Shown here piece after piece: positions 57,465 through 64,000 of a DNA stretch of 64,000 bases (position 1 is the stretch's first letter; each line of letters starts with the position of its first letter). Source of the DNA: Marinitoga aeolica (GTDB taxonomy: Bacteria; Thermotogota; Thermotogae; Petrotogales; Petrotogaceae); the NCBI RefSeq assembly GCF_029910535.1, contig NZ_CP069362.1, forward strand, positions 2,046,001 to 2,110,000. The letters are read 5' to 3'. Under the pieces are notes generated by a model. That model saw only the letters and a list, made by a program, of their open reading frames with translations, was not told the origin of the DNA and did not search any database. Position numbers and translations under genes: made by a program.

Positions 57465-58456
57465 CTTTTATTGGTAATCTTTTGATTGTTTTTAAATATA
57501 GAGATTTTGGTGTTTCTACTTCTTTTTTACTCAATCGTTATAACATTAGTTCCAGTTCTTTTTATTATAATACCAGGTTGTTTTTTGTTGTTAAAAGAAC
57601 CAGAAAGTCTTATTTTAAAGGTCATTCCTATACTGCTGACGGTAAAAAAGTTTCTGATGATTATATTAAACAATTGCTTGTTGATTTGTTATCTATTGAT
57701 GACCCTTTGAATCCTGAGTTCTTTTACAAAACTCTTGGTTCTAAGAAGTTAGCTGCTATTTTTAGACACAAGTATAATATTATTATTAATCACAAAAAGA
57801 TTCATAGATTAAGAAAAGAATTAAATCTTATTAGAAATTATCGTCATCATCCAAAACATCCTAAAAGAAGACCTAAAAATCACGATATTACCAGACCTAA
57901 TCAATACTGGGAATCAGATATTAAATTTATCCCCACTAAATATGATGGTTATATCGCAATACTTACTATAATCGATAGTTTTGATAGGGCTGTTGTTGGT
58001 GTTTATATTGGTAATTCTATTAAAGCTAAAGATTTTATTTCAACTTTAAGAAAAGCTATTAATTTTAGAGGTGCTACTCCTGATAATCTCATTATTAGGA
58101 CAGATAATGGACCACAATTTAAAGCTAAAATTACTGCTGCTTTTATGGATGAATTAAATATTATTCATGAATTTGGTTACAAAAATAATCCTAATTCTCA
58201 AGCTTATATTGAATCTTTTCATTCTAGTGTTCAACGTGAATTTGTTGAATCTATTGAATTTGAACATATTGATGATGTTTATAATTACTATATTTCATAC
58301 ATTTATTTTTACAATAATTTAAGGCCTCACGGTTCTTTAAATTATTTTACTCCTGATTTTGTTTTTAATCTTTTTTCTAATCAAGATATTGATTCTAACT
58401 TAGACGAAATTAAATCTATTAAATTTAATGATTTTATTGTTTGTGTGAAAAAATGA
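57461..58456 (+). CDS. IS3-family transposase orfB (inner element)
   Basis: A 331-residue DDE transposase. Catalytic acids are in WESDIKFIPT, IIRTDNGPQF and the SQAYIESFHSSVQREF helix. The IS3 ending YIYFYNNLRPHGSLNYFTPDF is present. GTG start directly at the orfA stop. It appears intact. Confidence 0.9.
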   Translation: MTFIGNLLIVFKYRDFGVSTSFLLNRYNISSSSFYYNTRLFFVVKRTRKSYFKGHSYTADGKKVSDDYIKQLLVDLLSIDDPLNPEFFYKTLGSKKLAAIFRHKYNIIINHKKIHRLRKELNLIRNYRHHPKHPKRRPKNHDITRPNQYWESDIKFIPTKYDGYIAILTIIDSFDRAVVGVYIGNSIKAKDFISTLRKAINFRGATPDNLIIRTDNGPQFKAKITAAFMDELNIIHEFGYKNNPNSQAYIESFHSSVQREFVESIEFEHIDDVYNYYISYIYFYNNLRPHGSLNYFTPDFVFNLFSNQDIDSNLDEIKSIKFNDFIVCVKK

Positions 58457-58489
58457 GTTTTCCTTATTTATTCTCCAATATCCAGGGGG

Positions 58490-59830
58490 CAAGCCGCTTT
58501 TTATTTCATTTAAATCAATTTTATTTTTATGCATATATTCTAATAGCATTATGAAATCTCTTGGATTTGTGATAAAATACCTATTGTATATGTCTTTTAT
58601 TTCTTGTGGTGCCTGATGCATTGCTAAGCTATTATGTAATGCACCAGGCTTTCTTTTTAGCGTATTGATATAATGTTCTATATTTATTGACCATTTGTTT
58701 ATTCCATATATTCTTTTATGAATAGCAATAGGTTTTTCATCATATATTACTATTTTTTCTGGATACAATTTTACTTTTAACCATTTATCTGTATATTCAA
58801 CAGGTACAGAATATCTACAATTATTTACGGTTATAGTTGAATATTTATCTACATATACTTCCTTAATTATTGAATATTCATATTTTGGTGGTTTTTTAAA
58901 TAGATATTCTTTTTCTTTTTTGAATTCTTCAGCAGGAGTATTAGGATTTTTCATATTTTCATTTATATATCTTAGTCTTAATTCAAGAAATTCATTTGCT
59001 TTTTCTAAAGTATCAAATTCATATTTTATTGAAAACACCCTTTGTTTTATAACATTTACACTTTTCTCCACATGACCTTTTTCGTTTGGTTTTCTTACAT
59101 TACAAAATCTTATATCAAAATTATAATATGTTGATAACTTCATCAAATCATCTGTTATTTCTCTTTTATTCCTTCCAACAAACTTTTTTATTGCAACTTT
59201 CATATTGTCATATACTATGATTTTATTTACACCGCCAATATGATCAAAAAACTTCACATGTGAGTCTATGAAACTCTCCATATTTTGTTTTTGATACAAA
59301 TATGCATATCTGTAATTACTATATGCAAAAGTAAATACTGCAGCCTGTATATTTTTCATTACTCCATTTATTTCTAGTTTAATTTCACCCCAATCAAATT
59401 CAACTATATCTCCAGGTATATATCTCTGTTTTATATATGCTTCTTTTGACTTTTTAGAACTAATTTTTCTTACTAAATTATATATTGTTCCTGAACTAAT
59501 TTCATATCCTTCATTTCTTATTATTTCATACATTTGGCTTACTGGCATTATTTGTTTTCTCAAACCTTTCTTTCTCTTTGTTTCGTTTGCTTCTACTAAT
59601 TCTTGAATTCTCAACATTAGCTCTTCTGTGACTTTTCTAGGTTTTCTATTTGATGTATCGTATTTCGGTTTACCTGCTATTTTCTCTATTATCTCTTCAT
59701 TTATTCCATCTTGATTTTTATATTCTTCAAATGCTTCTTCATATTCTTTTACATATTTCCCTACTGTCTTTCTATTTATCCCTAATATCCTACTAATTTC
59801 TCGTTGTGACTTTCCTTCTCTAAAATACAT
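58490..59830 (-). pseudogene. istA: IS21 transposase istA, N-terminal part
   Basis: About 447 codons of IstA: REISRILGINRKTVGKYVKE helix-turn-helix, EFDWGEIKLEING and KIIVYDNMKVAI of the DDE core, and FCNVRKPNEKGHVEKSVNVI. It is cut after LNEIKSGL by the inner IS3 element; the tail is at 56821-56987. A possible earlier start is blocked by a TAA two codons after an upstream ATG. Confidence 0.85.
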
Positions 59831-59967
59831 ATATATTACTCTTCTTTTTTAGTCCATACTGATCATCCTTTCTCAACTCCTCTCATCTTGAGAAGAGTAT
59901 ATCATTTTTTTATCAGTGGACCATTTTTCAATTTCATTCATGGGGTACTTTTAGTATACAAAATACA

Positions 59968-59975
59968 GTTTGTTT
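59968..59975 (+). repeat. target-site duplication of IS21, right
   Basis: GTTTGTTT, identical to 55914-55921. Confidence 0.85.
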
Positions 59976-60390
59976 GATTTGAAATTTCTATTTAAGATGT
60001 TTTCTTTTGTATAATTATTTGATCTTTTTCTATTAATTTTTTTCTTTCTAATTCTTGATTTTATTTTTAAGTATTTCATTAATCTATGTATATATTTTTC
60101 TGAATAATTCATATGATTATATCTATTAATATACATTGTCATTCTTCTATACCCAAGTCTTCCATCATGAGCTACATTATATTCTATTATCAATTGACAT
60201 AATAATTCATCTATTTTTTCTTTTTCTGGTTTTTCTCTTTTTTGATTTTTATAATACGAACTTCTAGATATTCCTAGTATTTTGCATATTGTATTTACTG
60301 CATAACCTTTTTTTGAATATTCTTCTACTAATTTATATTCTAATATTTGTCGTACTTTTGATAATGTTTTTCTAATTTCTCTTTTTTTTT
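59976..60390 (-). pseudogene. IS3 transposase orfB, N-terminal part (outer element)
   Basis: The frame opens from the -1 slip site in orfA (A-run at 60382-60390) and reads the HTH_21 part of OrfB: KILGISRSSYYKNQKR, then GRLGYRRMTMYI and MKYLKIKSRIRKK, ending at NRNFKSN where the IS21 element begins. The C-terminal catalytic part is at 55423-55921. Confidence 0.8.
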
Positions 60391-61041
60391 AAGTATTTCT
60401 ATTTCCAATTCTCTAAATTTCCTTAATTCTCTTTCTTTTTTTAATTCATACTTTAATCGTTCTACTTCAGATAATGAATCTAAATCAATTTTTTTAGGTC
60501 CTCTTCTTTTATCCTTTAATCCTTCTTCTCCGTGCTTTAAATACAATTTAGTCCATTTATATACATTGGCATAATTTATACCGTATCTAATCGCTGCTTC
60601 TTTATAATTCATATTATTTTCTATTACCCATTTTACTATTTCTAATCTTTCTTCGAATAAAACTTTTCTTGATTTCATGGAATAATTTTCTCCTTTGAAA
60701 TTATAATTTTTTAGCTCTATTCCATTATAGTATTTTTTTATCCATTTATGTATAACAGATTCATTAATATTATACATACTTGATAATTCTCTCGATGTAT
60801 ATATACCTTCTATATATTCCTTTACTATCGATAATTTAAATTCTTTGCTATATACATTATTTCTTTTCCTTTCTTCAAATGCCTTTTCACCATGTATTTT
60901 GTATATGTAATACCAACTTAAAACTGTATTTTTATAACATCCTATTTCTTTACCTATACTTTCAAAACTTCCTTTTCCTAACATATAATCTTTACATGCT
61001 TGTATTTTTATTTCTTTGCTAAATTTCCTCCTTTTATCCAT
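60340..61041 (-). CDS. IS3-family transposase orfA (outer element)
   Basis: A 233-residue OrfA with repeated helix-turn-helix units (KEIKIQACKDYMLGKGSFES, EFKLSIVKEYIEGIYTSREL, NYKEAAIRYGINYANVYKW) and a C-terminal leucine-rich coiled coil. The A9-G slip site at 60390-60381 near the end allows -1 frameshifting to make an OrfAB fusion. AGGAGGG precedes the ATG. It is intact, but its orfB partner is split. Confidence 0.85.
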   Translation of the reverse strand: MDKRRKFSKEIKIQACKDYMLGKGSFESIGKEIGCYKNTVLSWYYIYKIHGEKAFEERKRNNVYSKEFKLSIVKEYIEGIYTSRELSSMYNINESVIHKWIKKYYNGIELKNYNFKGENYSMKSRKVLFEERLEIVKWVIENNMNYKEAAIRYGINYANVYKWTKLYLKHGEEGLKDKRRGPKKIDLDSLSEVERLKYELKKERELRKFRELEIEILKKKEKLEKHYQKYDKY

Positions 61042-61135
61042 TAAAAAATCCCTCCTAGTAGTTCAGTGTTTTTTTATTAATTACACTGTCTACTTTGGAG
61101 GGAGCATTTCATTATATATATGGAGCGATTTTTTT

Positions 61136-61166
61136 ATATTACATTATTACAAAAATGTAATATAAT
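61136..61166 (+). promoter_or_regulatory. palindromic operator overlapping a -10 box
   Basis: Perfect inverted repeat ATATTACATT (61136-61145) / AATGTAATAT (61154-61163) with 8-base spacer. The right arm overlaps TATAAT (61161-61166). It looks like a repressor-controlled promoter, yet only a 12-codon ORF follows. Confidence 0.55.
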
Positions 61167-61217
61167 ATACGTAGCAAATGGATAACTTATGTTAAATCAT
61201 TAAAAAATTAATATTTT

Positions 61218-61303
61218 GCATCACTTCAAGAGAAAATCATTAAAATGATTCTGAGGTGATGCGAATGAGTATAATACGTGGTATATATCTGGGAAATTAC
61301 TAA
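61218..61303 (+). other. hairpin covering a ribosome site, followed by a 12-codon ORF remnant
   Basis: GCATCACTTCA (61218-61228) pairs with TGAGGTGATGC (61252-61262) with one G-T pair. An inner AATCAT/ATGATT stem extends it. The GAGGTGAT ribosome site of the ATG at 61265 lies in the right arm. The ORF stops after 12 codons (61301-61303), 15 bases before the right island repeat. Confidence 0.5.
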
Positions 61304-61318
61304 AACAAAAAATAATTT

Positions 61319-61329
61319 GTTGCCTCCAT
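61319..61329 (+). repeat. attR-like direct repeat at right end of island
   Basis: GTTGCCTCCAT, identical to the end of tRNA-Cys (50019-50029). No other tRNA sequence precedes it, so this is only the tRNA 3' tip. Confidence 0.8.
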
Positions 61330-61358
61330 AACTCCCGGTTTATTCGGGAGTTTTTATT
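61330..61358 (+). terminator. terminator, probably the original 3' end of the tRNA-Cys unit
   Basis: AACTCCCG / CGGGAGTT stem (61330-61337, 61345-61352) followed by T-rich sequence. It directly follows the right island repeat. Confidence 0.8.
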
Positions 61359-61364
61359 TTTTTA

Positions 61365-61373
61365 TGGTATAAT
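61365..61373 (+). promoter_or_regulatory. extended -10 promoter of lysE-type gene
   Basis: TGG followed by TATAAT, about 29 bases before the start codon. Confidence 0.65.
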
Positions 61374-61401
61374 ATTGAAAATGGAATTAAGGGGGGGTTA
61401 T

Positions 61402-61998
61402 ATGGATTGGTTAGCTTTTTTGTCTTTTACTTTTGTAGCTGTAATTACACCAGGTCCTAATAATATTCTTTCAATGGCAAATTCTAATAAATTTGGATAT
61501 AAAAAAACTATACCTTTTTTATTAGGAGTTACAGTAGGGTTTGGATTTTTAGTTTTGTTTAGCGGTTTGTTTAATAAAGTGTTGTTTGAGATAATGCCTA
61601 AAATCCGCGTTGTTATAGGTATTATAGGTTTTATATATATGCTTTATTTAGCGTATGTTTTATTAAAAAGTTCAAATCATAGTAATGAAAAAGAAGAAGT
61701 TTTGAGTTCCGCATCTTTTAAAACAGGAGTTATAATGCAATATATAAATCCCAAGGCAATATTATTTTCTATTACTGTCACTGGTAATTTTATAGTTCCA
61801 GCCTATGATTCTGTTTTTATGCTGGTCATTATGTCTATTTTTTTAGGAGTTGTAGCTTATTTTGGAACATCAGCTTGGGCTTTAATGGGAAGTATTTTAA
61901 AAATGTTCTTATCTAAATATGAAAAAGTTTTTAATGTAATAATGTCTCTTTTATTGGTATATACAGCTATATCAATATTAAGTTCTGTATTTCATTAA
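61402..61998 (+). CDS. LysE/RhtB-family amino-acid exporter
   Basis: A 198-residue membrane protein with about six helices. The family signature TPGPNNILSMANSNKFGYKK is near the N-terminus (~residue 17), with QYINPKAILF in the middle. It exports amino acids or related solutes; the substrate is unknown. The ATG at 61402 follows a GGGGGG-type site; upstream in-frame ATGs overlap the promoter. It is a single-gene unit between two terminators. Confidence 0.85.
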   Translation: MDWLAFLSFTFVAVITPGPNNILSMANSNKFGYKKTIPFLLGVTVGFGFLVLFSGLFNKVLFEIMPKIRVVIGIIGFIYMLYLAYVLLKSSNHSNEKEEVLSSASFKTGVIMQYINPKAILFSITVTGNFIVPAYDSVFMLVIMSIFLGVVAYFGTSAWALMGSILKMFLSKYEKVFNVIMSLLLVYTAISILSSVFH

Positions 61999-62030
61999 AA
62001 AAGAACTTCCTAAATTGGAAGTTCTTTTTT
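61997..62030. terminator. bidirectional terminator
   Basis: Perfect 14-bp stem (AAAAAAGAACTTCC / GGAAGTTCTTTTTT) with loop TAAATT, between converging lysE-type and corA genes. Confidence 0.92.
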
Positions 62031-62036
62031 AAAATA

Positions 62037-62963
62037 TTAAAGCCATTTTTTCCCTTTAAACCATAAGTAAGTCATTATCATAATTACTATTGAAGATATA
62101 ATAATATTTACATATATCAAAGGATTTTGTTGAAACGGGAGTTTTACATTCATTCCATAAAAGCTTGTTAATATTGTAGGAACTTGAAGTAGGATGGTAA
62201 CAACTGTTAATATTTTCATGACAATATTCAAATTATTTGAAATAACAGATGCATAAGCATCCATCATACCAGATAAAATATTGCTATATATATTCGTCAC
62301 TTCGATTGCCTGTCTATTTTCAATCAAAGTATCTTCTAATAGCTCTTCATCATCTTCATAAAGTTCTAATACTTTACCTTTTAACAGCTTTTCCATCATA
62401 ATTTCGTTTGATCTTAAAGATGTAGTGAAGTACACTAAACTTTTCTCAAGATACATTAATGTTTCAAGCTCATTATTTTTCATGGATTTATGCAACTCTT
62501 CTTCTACTAAATCTATGGTTTTATTAATTTCTTTCAAATAATCAAGAAATAACTTGGCATTTTTAAAAAATATTTGGAAAATCATCTTGCTTTTTTTGTG
62601 TGGATTTAACAAACTTGTTTCTATCATTTTTTCTATAAAATCAATTTCCTGCTTCATGGATAATAATATATAATTTTTCCCAATAATTATACCTAATGAA
62701 ACGGTTTTATAAGGGATTTTTTCGTCTTCTTCATTTCTCATAGGAACCTTTAAAATTAATAAAATTGTATCTTCATCAATTTCTATACGTGCTCTTTCAT
62801 CTTCGTCCAGAGAATCAGTTATAAAATCAGGGTCGAAATTTAATAAACTTGAAAGCATATGAATCTCATCTGCCGATGGATTTACTACCTTTATAAGTGC
62901 ATCTTGAGAAAAGCTTTTTGCCTCCACTAGTTTGTGTTCTACTCTGCTATAAAATTTTACCAT
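62037..62963 (-). CDS. corA: magnesium/cobalt channel CorA
   Basis: A 308-residue CorA: a long cytosolic N-terminal domain with coiled helices, then two C-terminal membrane helices. The YGMN selectivity motif (FYGMNVKLPF) is near residue 272. It forms a pentameric Mg2+ channel. GGAGGAG precedes the ATG. A 15-codon leader ORF ends 21 bases upstream and probably controls it. Confidence 0.92.
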   Translation of the reverse strand: MVKFYSRVEHKLVEAKSFSQDALIKVVNPSADEIHMLSSLLNFDPDFITDSLDEDERARIEIDEDTILLILKVPMRNEEDEKIPYKTVSLGIIIGKNYILLSMKQEIDFIEKMIETSLLNPHKKSKMIFQIFFKNAKLFLDYLKEINKTIDLVEEELHKSMKNNELETLMYLEKSLVYFTTSLRSNEIMMEKLLKGKVLELYEDDEELLEDTLIENRQAIEVTNIYSNILSGMMDAYASVISNNLNIVMKILTVVTILLQVPTILTSFYGMNVKLPFQQNPLIYVNIIISSIVIMIMTYLWFKGKKWL

Positions 62964-62984
62964 ATTATCTCCTCCTTTTCTTTG

Positions 62985-63032
62985 TTATGGCGGTCTAGAC
63001 AACGGATCTTCGCTGCAACTAAAATAATCCAT
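62985..63032 (-). CDS. 15-codon leader peptide upstream of corA
   Basis: ATG at 63032, preceded by a strong GAGAGGTGA site, encodes MDYFSCSEDPLSRPP and stops at 62985-62987. It contains Glu-Asp-Pro and a terminal Pro-Pro, the kinds of residues that destabilise or stall ribosomes. The short leader (about 30 bases from the predicted transcript start) has no room for a large riboswitch. It is analogous in design to the MgtL leader of enterobacterial mgtA. Confidence 0.6.
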   Translation of the reverse strand: MDYFSCSEDPLSRPP

Positions 63033-63067
63033 AAAATTCACCTCTCTTTAAATTGGGTTTCTAAGTA

Positions 63068-63076
63068 ATTATATCA
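63068..63076 (-). promoter_or_regulatory. extended -10 promoter of corA unit
   Basis: On the minus strand TGA followed by TATAAT (63073-63068), about 36 bases before the leader ORF. Confidence 0.6.
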
Positions 63077-63110
63077 TATAATGTAAGCTTTTTTCATAAT
63101 CATAATTATT

Positions 63111-63938
63111 TTAACTATGTTTTTTAACAAACGTTTTGTTTTTTATGTAATTAATAAGATATGATATTAAAAATAAAGAAAATAATGTAACAACAATAGA
63201 AGGACCTGGTGGAATATTAAAAAGATACGCAATAATGATTCCAAAAAAACCTGAGAAAATACCAGATAGACTTGAAATAAGTATCATTTGATTTAAAGAT
63301 TTTGCAAATAGTTTTCCTATAACTCCAGGTGTTATAAGCAATGAAGTAACTAAAATAATTCCTATAATTTTTACTGAAGTTACTACAACTATAGATACAA
63401 TAATTAAAAATATAAAGTTGATTAAATTAATGGGAACACCAAAGTTTTTTGCCATTCTGGGATTATAAGAATAATATTTTAGTTCTTTATTAAATAGAAT
63501 TATAAACAAAAGAATAGTTATAGAAACAATGCTTAAAATTTTTACATCGTCAGCATTAACCATTAAAATATCACCAAATAAATAACTTGTAAGTTCTGGT
63601 GTGTATCCAGGTTTTAAATATAAAAATATAACACCTAAAGCCATTGAAAATGATAGTAACATTCCAATTACACTATTTTCATTTACTTTTTCTTTTTTAC
63701 TGATGAAATAAATCACCATACCAAATAATATAGCTGTTATAATGCTTATTAAATCAATATTTAAATCAAGCAAGATAGCTAAAGCAATACCGCCAAATGC
63801 AGTATGGGCAGCACCTTCTCCAATAAATTCCATTTTCTTTAAAACAATGTAGTTGGAAAGCAAAGAAGCGCTGAAACTTGCTAAAATTGCTGCTAATATG
63901 GCGTAAATCATAAAATCATATGATAATAGTTCAATCAT
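63111..63938 (-). CDS. metal ABC transporter permease (ZnuB/MntB type)
   Basis: A 275-residue ABC-3 family permease with about eight helices. Typical blocks are LSNYIVLKKMEFIGEGAAHTAFGGIALA near residue 30 and LTSYLFGDILMV near residue 115, with VKIIGIILVTSLLITPGVIGKL further on. It imports Zn2+ or Mn2+; which one is not visible. Its ATG overlaps the end of an upstream gene that runs off the window. Confidence 0.87.
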   Translation of the reverse strand: MIELLSYDFMIYAILAAILASFSASLLSNYIVLKKMEFIGEGAAHTAFGGIALAILLDLNIDLISIITAILFGMVIYFISKKEKVNENSVIGMLLSFSMALGVIFLYLKPGYTPELTSYLFGDILMVNADDVKILSIVSITILLFIILFNKELKYYSYNPRMAKNFGVPINLINFIFLIIVSIVVVTSVKIIGIILVTSLLITPGVIGKLFAKSLNQMILISSLSGIFSGFFGIIIAYLFNIPPGPSIVVTLFSLFLISYLINYIKNKTFVKKHS

Positions 63939-64000
63939 TTCTGCTCACCACTTTTATTGGTTTATTTATATGTACTAAAAGTTCTAATTCTTCTGAGTAT
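63931..64000 (-). CDS. C-terminal end of a gene upstream of the metal permease (probably its ATPase)
   Basis: About 22 codons (YSEELELLVHINKPIKVVSRN) are visible, with the stop at 63931-63933 overlapping the permease start. The coupling and position suggest the ZnuC/MntA-type ATPase, but no motif lies in the visible part. Confidence 0.4.
   Translation of the reverse strand, partial: YSEELELLVHINKPIKVVSRND

Larger units (their letters stand above)
56988..58489 (+). mobile_element. inner IS3-family element inserted in istA
   Basis: Related ends CCCCATGGAATATTTGGAG (left) and CCCCCTGGATATTGGAG (right, reverse strand), i.e. imperfect inverted repeats. Both ORFs are intact, so this is the only apparently functional element of the stack. 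The exact outer bases and the duplication are uncertain. Confidence 0.8.
55922..59967 (-). mobile_element. IS21-family element inserted in the outer IS3
   Basis: Both ends begin TGTATTTTG and contain a second shared block, AATTGAAAAATGG, about 34-39 bases in. The 8-bp GTTTGTTT duplication flanks it exactly. It encodes IstA (split) and IstB. Length without the inner IS3 is about 2.5 kb. Confidence 0.88.
55394..61106 (-). mobile_element. IS3-family (IS150-like) element, interrupted by an IS21 element
   Basis: The termini share the AAAGTAGACA core and TG/CA ends: TGACCC at 55394 and (reverse strand) TGCTCC ending at 61106. orfA is intact and orfB is split in two. Without the insert the element is about 1.66 kb. 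No clear target duplication flanks it. It lies 19 bp after rnlB. Confidence 0.78.
50030..61329. mobile_element. genomic (defence) island inserted at tRNA-Cys
   Basis: An 11.3-kb segment between two GTTGCCTCCAT repeats. It contains a dead S24-type repressor, an ADP-ribosyltransferase toxin/antitoxin/SecB-like set, a solitary nuclease, a dead exported-protein gene, an RNase HI-RnlA/RnlB pair and a nested IS stack. Immediately beyond the right repeat lies a terminator that fits as the original 3' end of the tRNA-Cys unit. There is no integrase gene, so either it was lost (perhaps when the IS3 element arrived) or the element was mobilised in trans. Confidence 0.75.

Noticed and set aside
59951-60193. 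Independent 80-residue protein gene
   Set aside because: It is the N-terminal part of the split outer IS3 orfB running a few codons into the IS21 end.
62964-63067. M-box magnesium riboswitch upstream of corA
   Set aside because: The leader is only about 100 bases and mostly occupied by the leader ORF, too short for an M-box.

Overview
The window is very AT-rich, with TGN-TATAAT promoters, strong GGAGG ribosome sites and dense operons. The gene content (PnrA-type nucleoside-binding protein without a lipobox, FliJ, arginine-dihydrolase-type genes, sugar ABC importers without their own ATPase) fits a fermentative thermophile of the Thermotogota. My best guess is the Petrotogales, Marinitoga-like; this is inference from gene content and composition.

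Layout. 1-17071: a one-strand carbohydrate locus with the end of a glycoside hydrolase, a GH94 phosphorylase, two solute-binding proteins, two permease pairs, an NHL/TPR/YIP1 membrane protein, a DUF5696-like protein and two glucoamylase-like (GH144-type) enzymes, one secreted and one cytosolic. GH94 plus GH144-type enzymes points to beta-1,2-glucan use. 17096-32508: two deoxynucleoside kinases, an alpha/beta hydrolase with a DUF362 ferredoxin protein, an MFS exporter, a purine-nucleoside ABC importer operon, surE-def-fmt and a flippase-like protein. 32555-34706: tRNA-Leu(GAG), a small protein with a catalytically degenerate ABC protein, and a tRNA-Leu(TAA)/fMet/Met operon present twice as 351-bp repeats. 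34749-49883: a HAD phosphatase whose only sensible start is ATT, carbamate kinase and ornithine carbamoyltransferase, a lytic transglycosylase lipoprotein, ribokinase, polA, dtd, rel, fabG, a radical SAM protein, an NtrC-type regulator lacking the sigma-54 contact loop, and fliJ.

49952-61329 is the most interesting part. A tRNA-Cys gene ends in an 11-bp sequence that recurs exactly 11,300 bp downstream, directly before what looks like the tRNA's original terminator. The enclosed island holds a broken phage-type repressor, a three-gene ADP-ribosyltransferase toxin/antitoxin/SecB-chaperone set laid out like CmdTAC (the toxin gene is frameshifted in an A-run), a solitary restriction-type nuclease, a dead secreted-protein gene, an RnlAB toxin-antitoxin pair whose toxin is fused to RNase HI, and a nested transposon stack (an IS3 element inside an IS21 element inside another IS3 element). 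No integrase is visible. I read it as an anti-phage defence island derived from a decayed mobile element.

61402-64000: a LysE-type exporter, CorA with a 15-codon Asp/Glu/Pro-containing leader peptide that may sense Mg2+, and part of a metal ABC importer.
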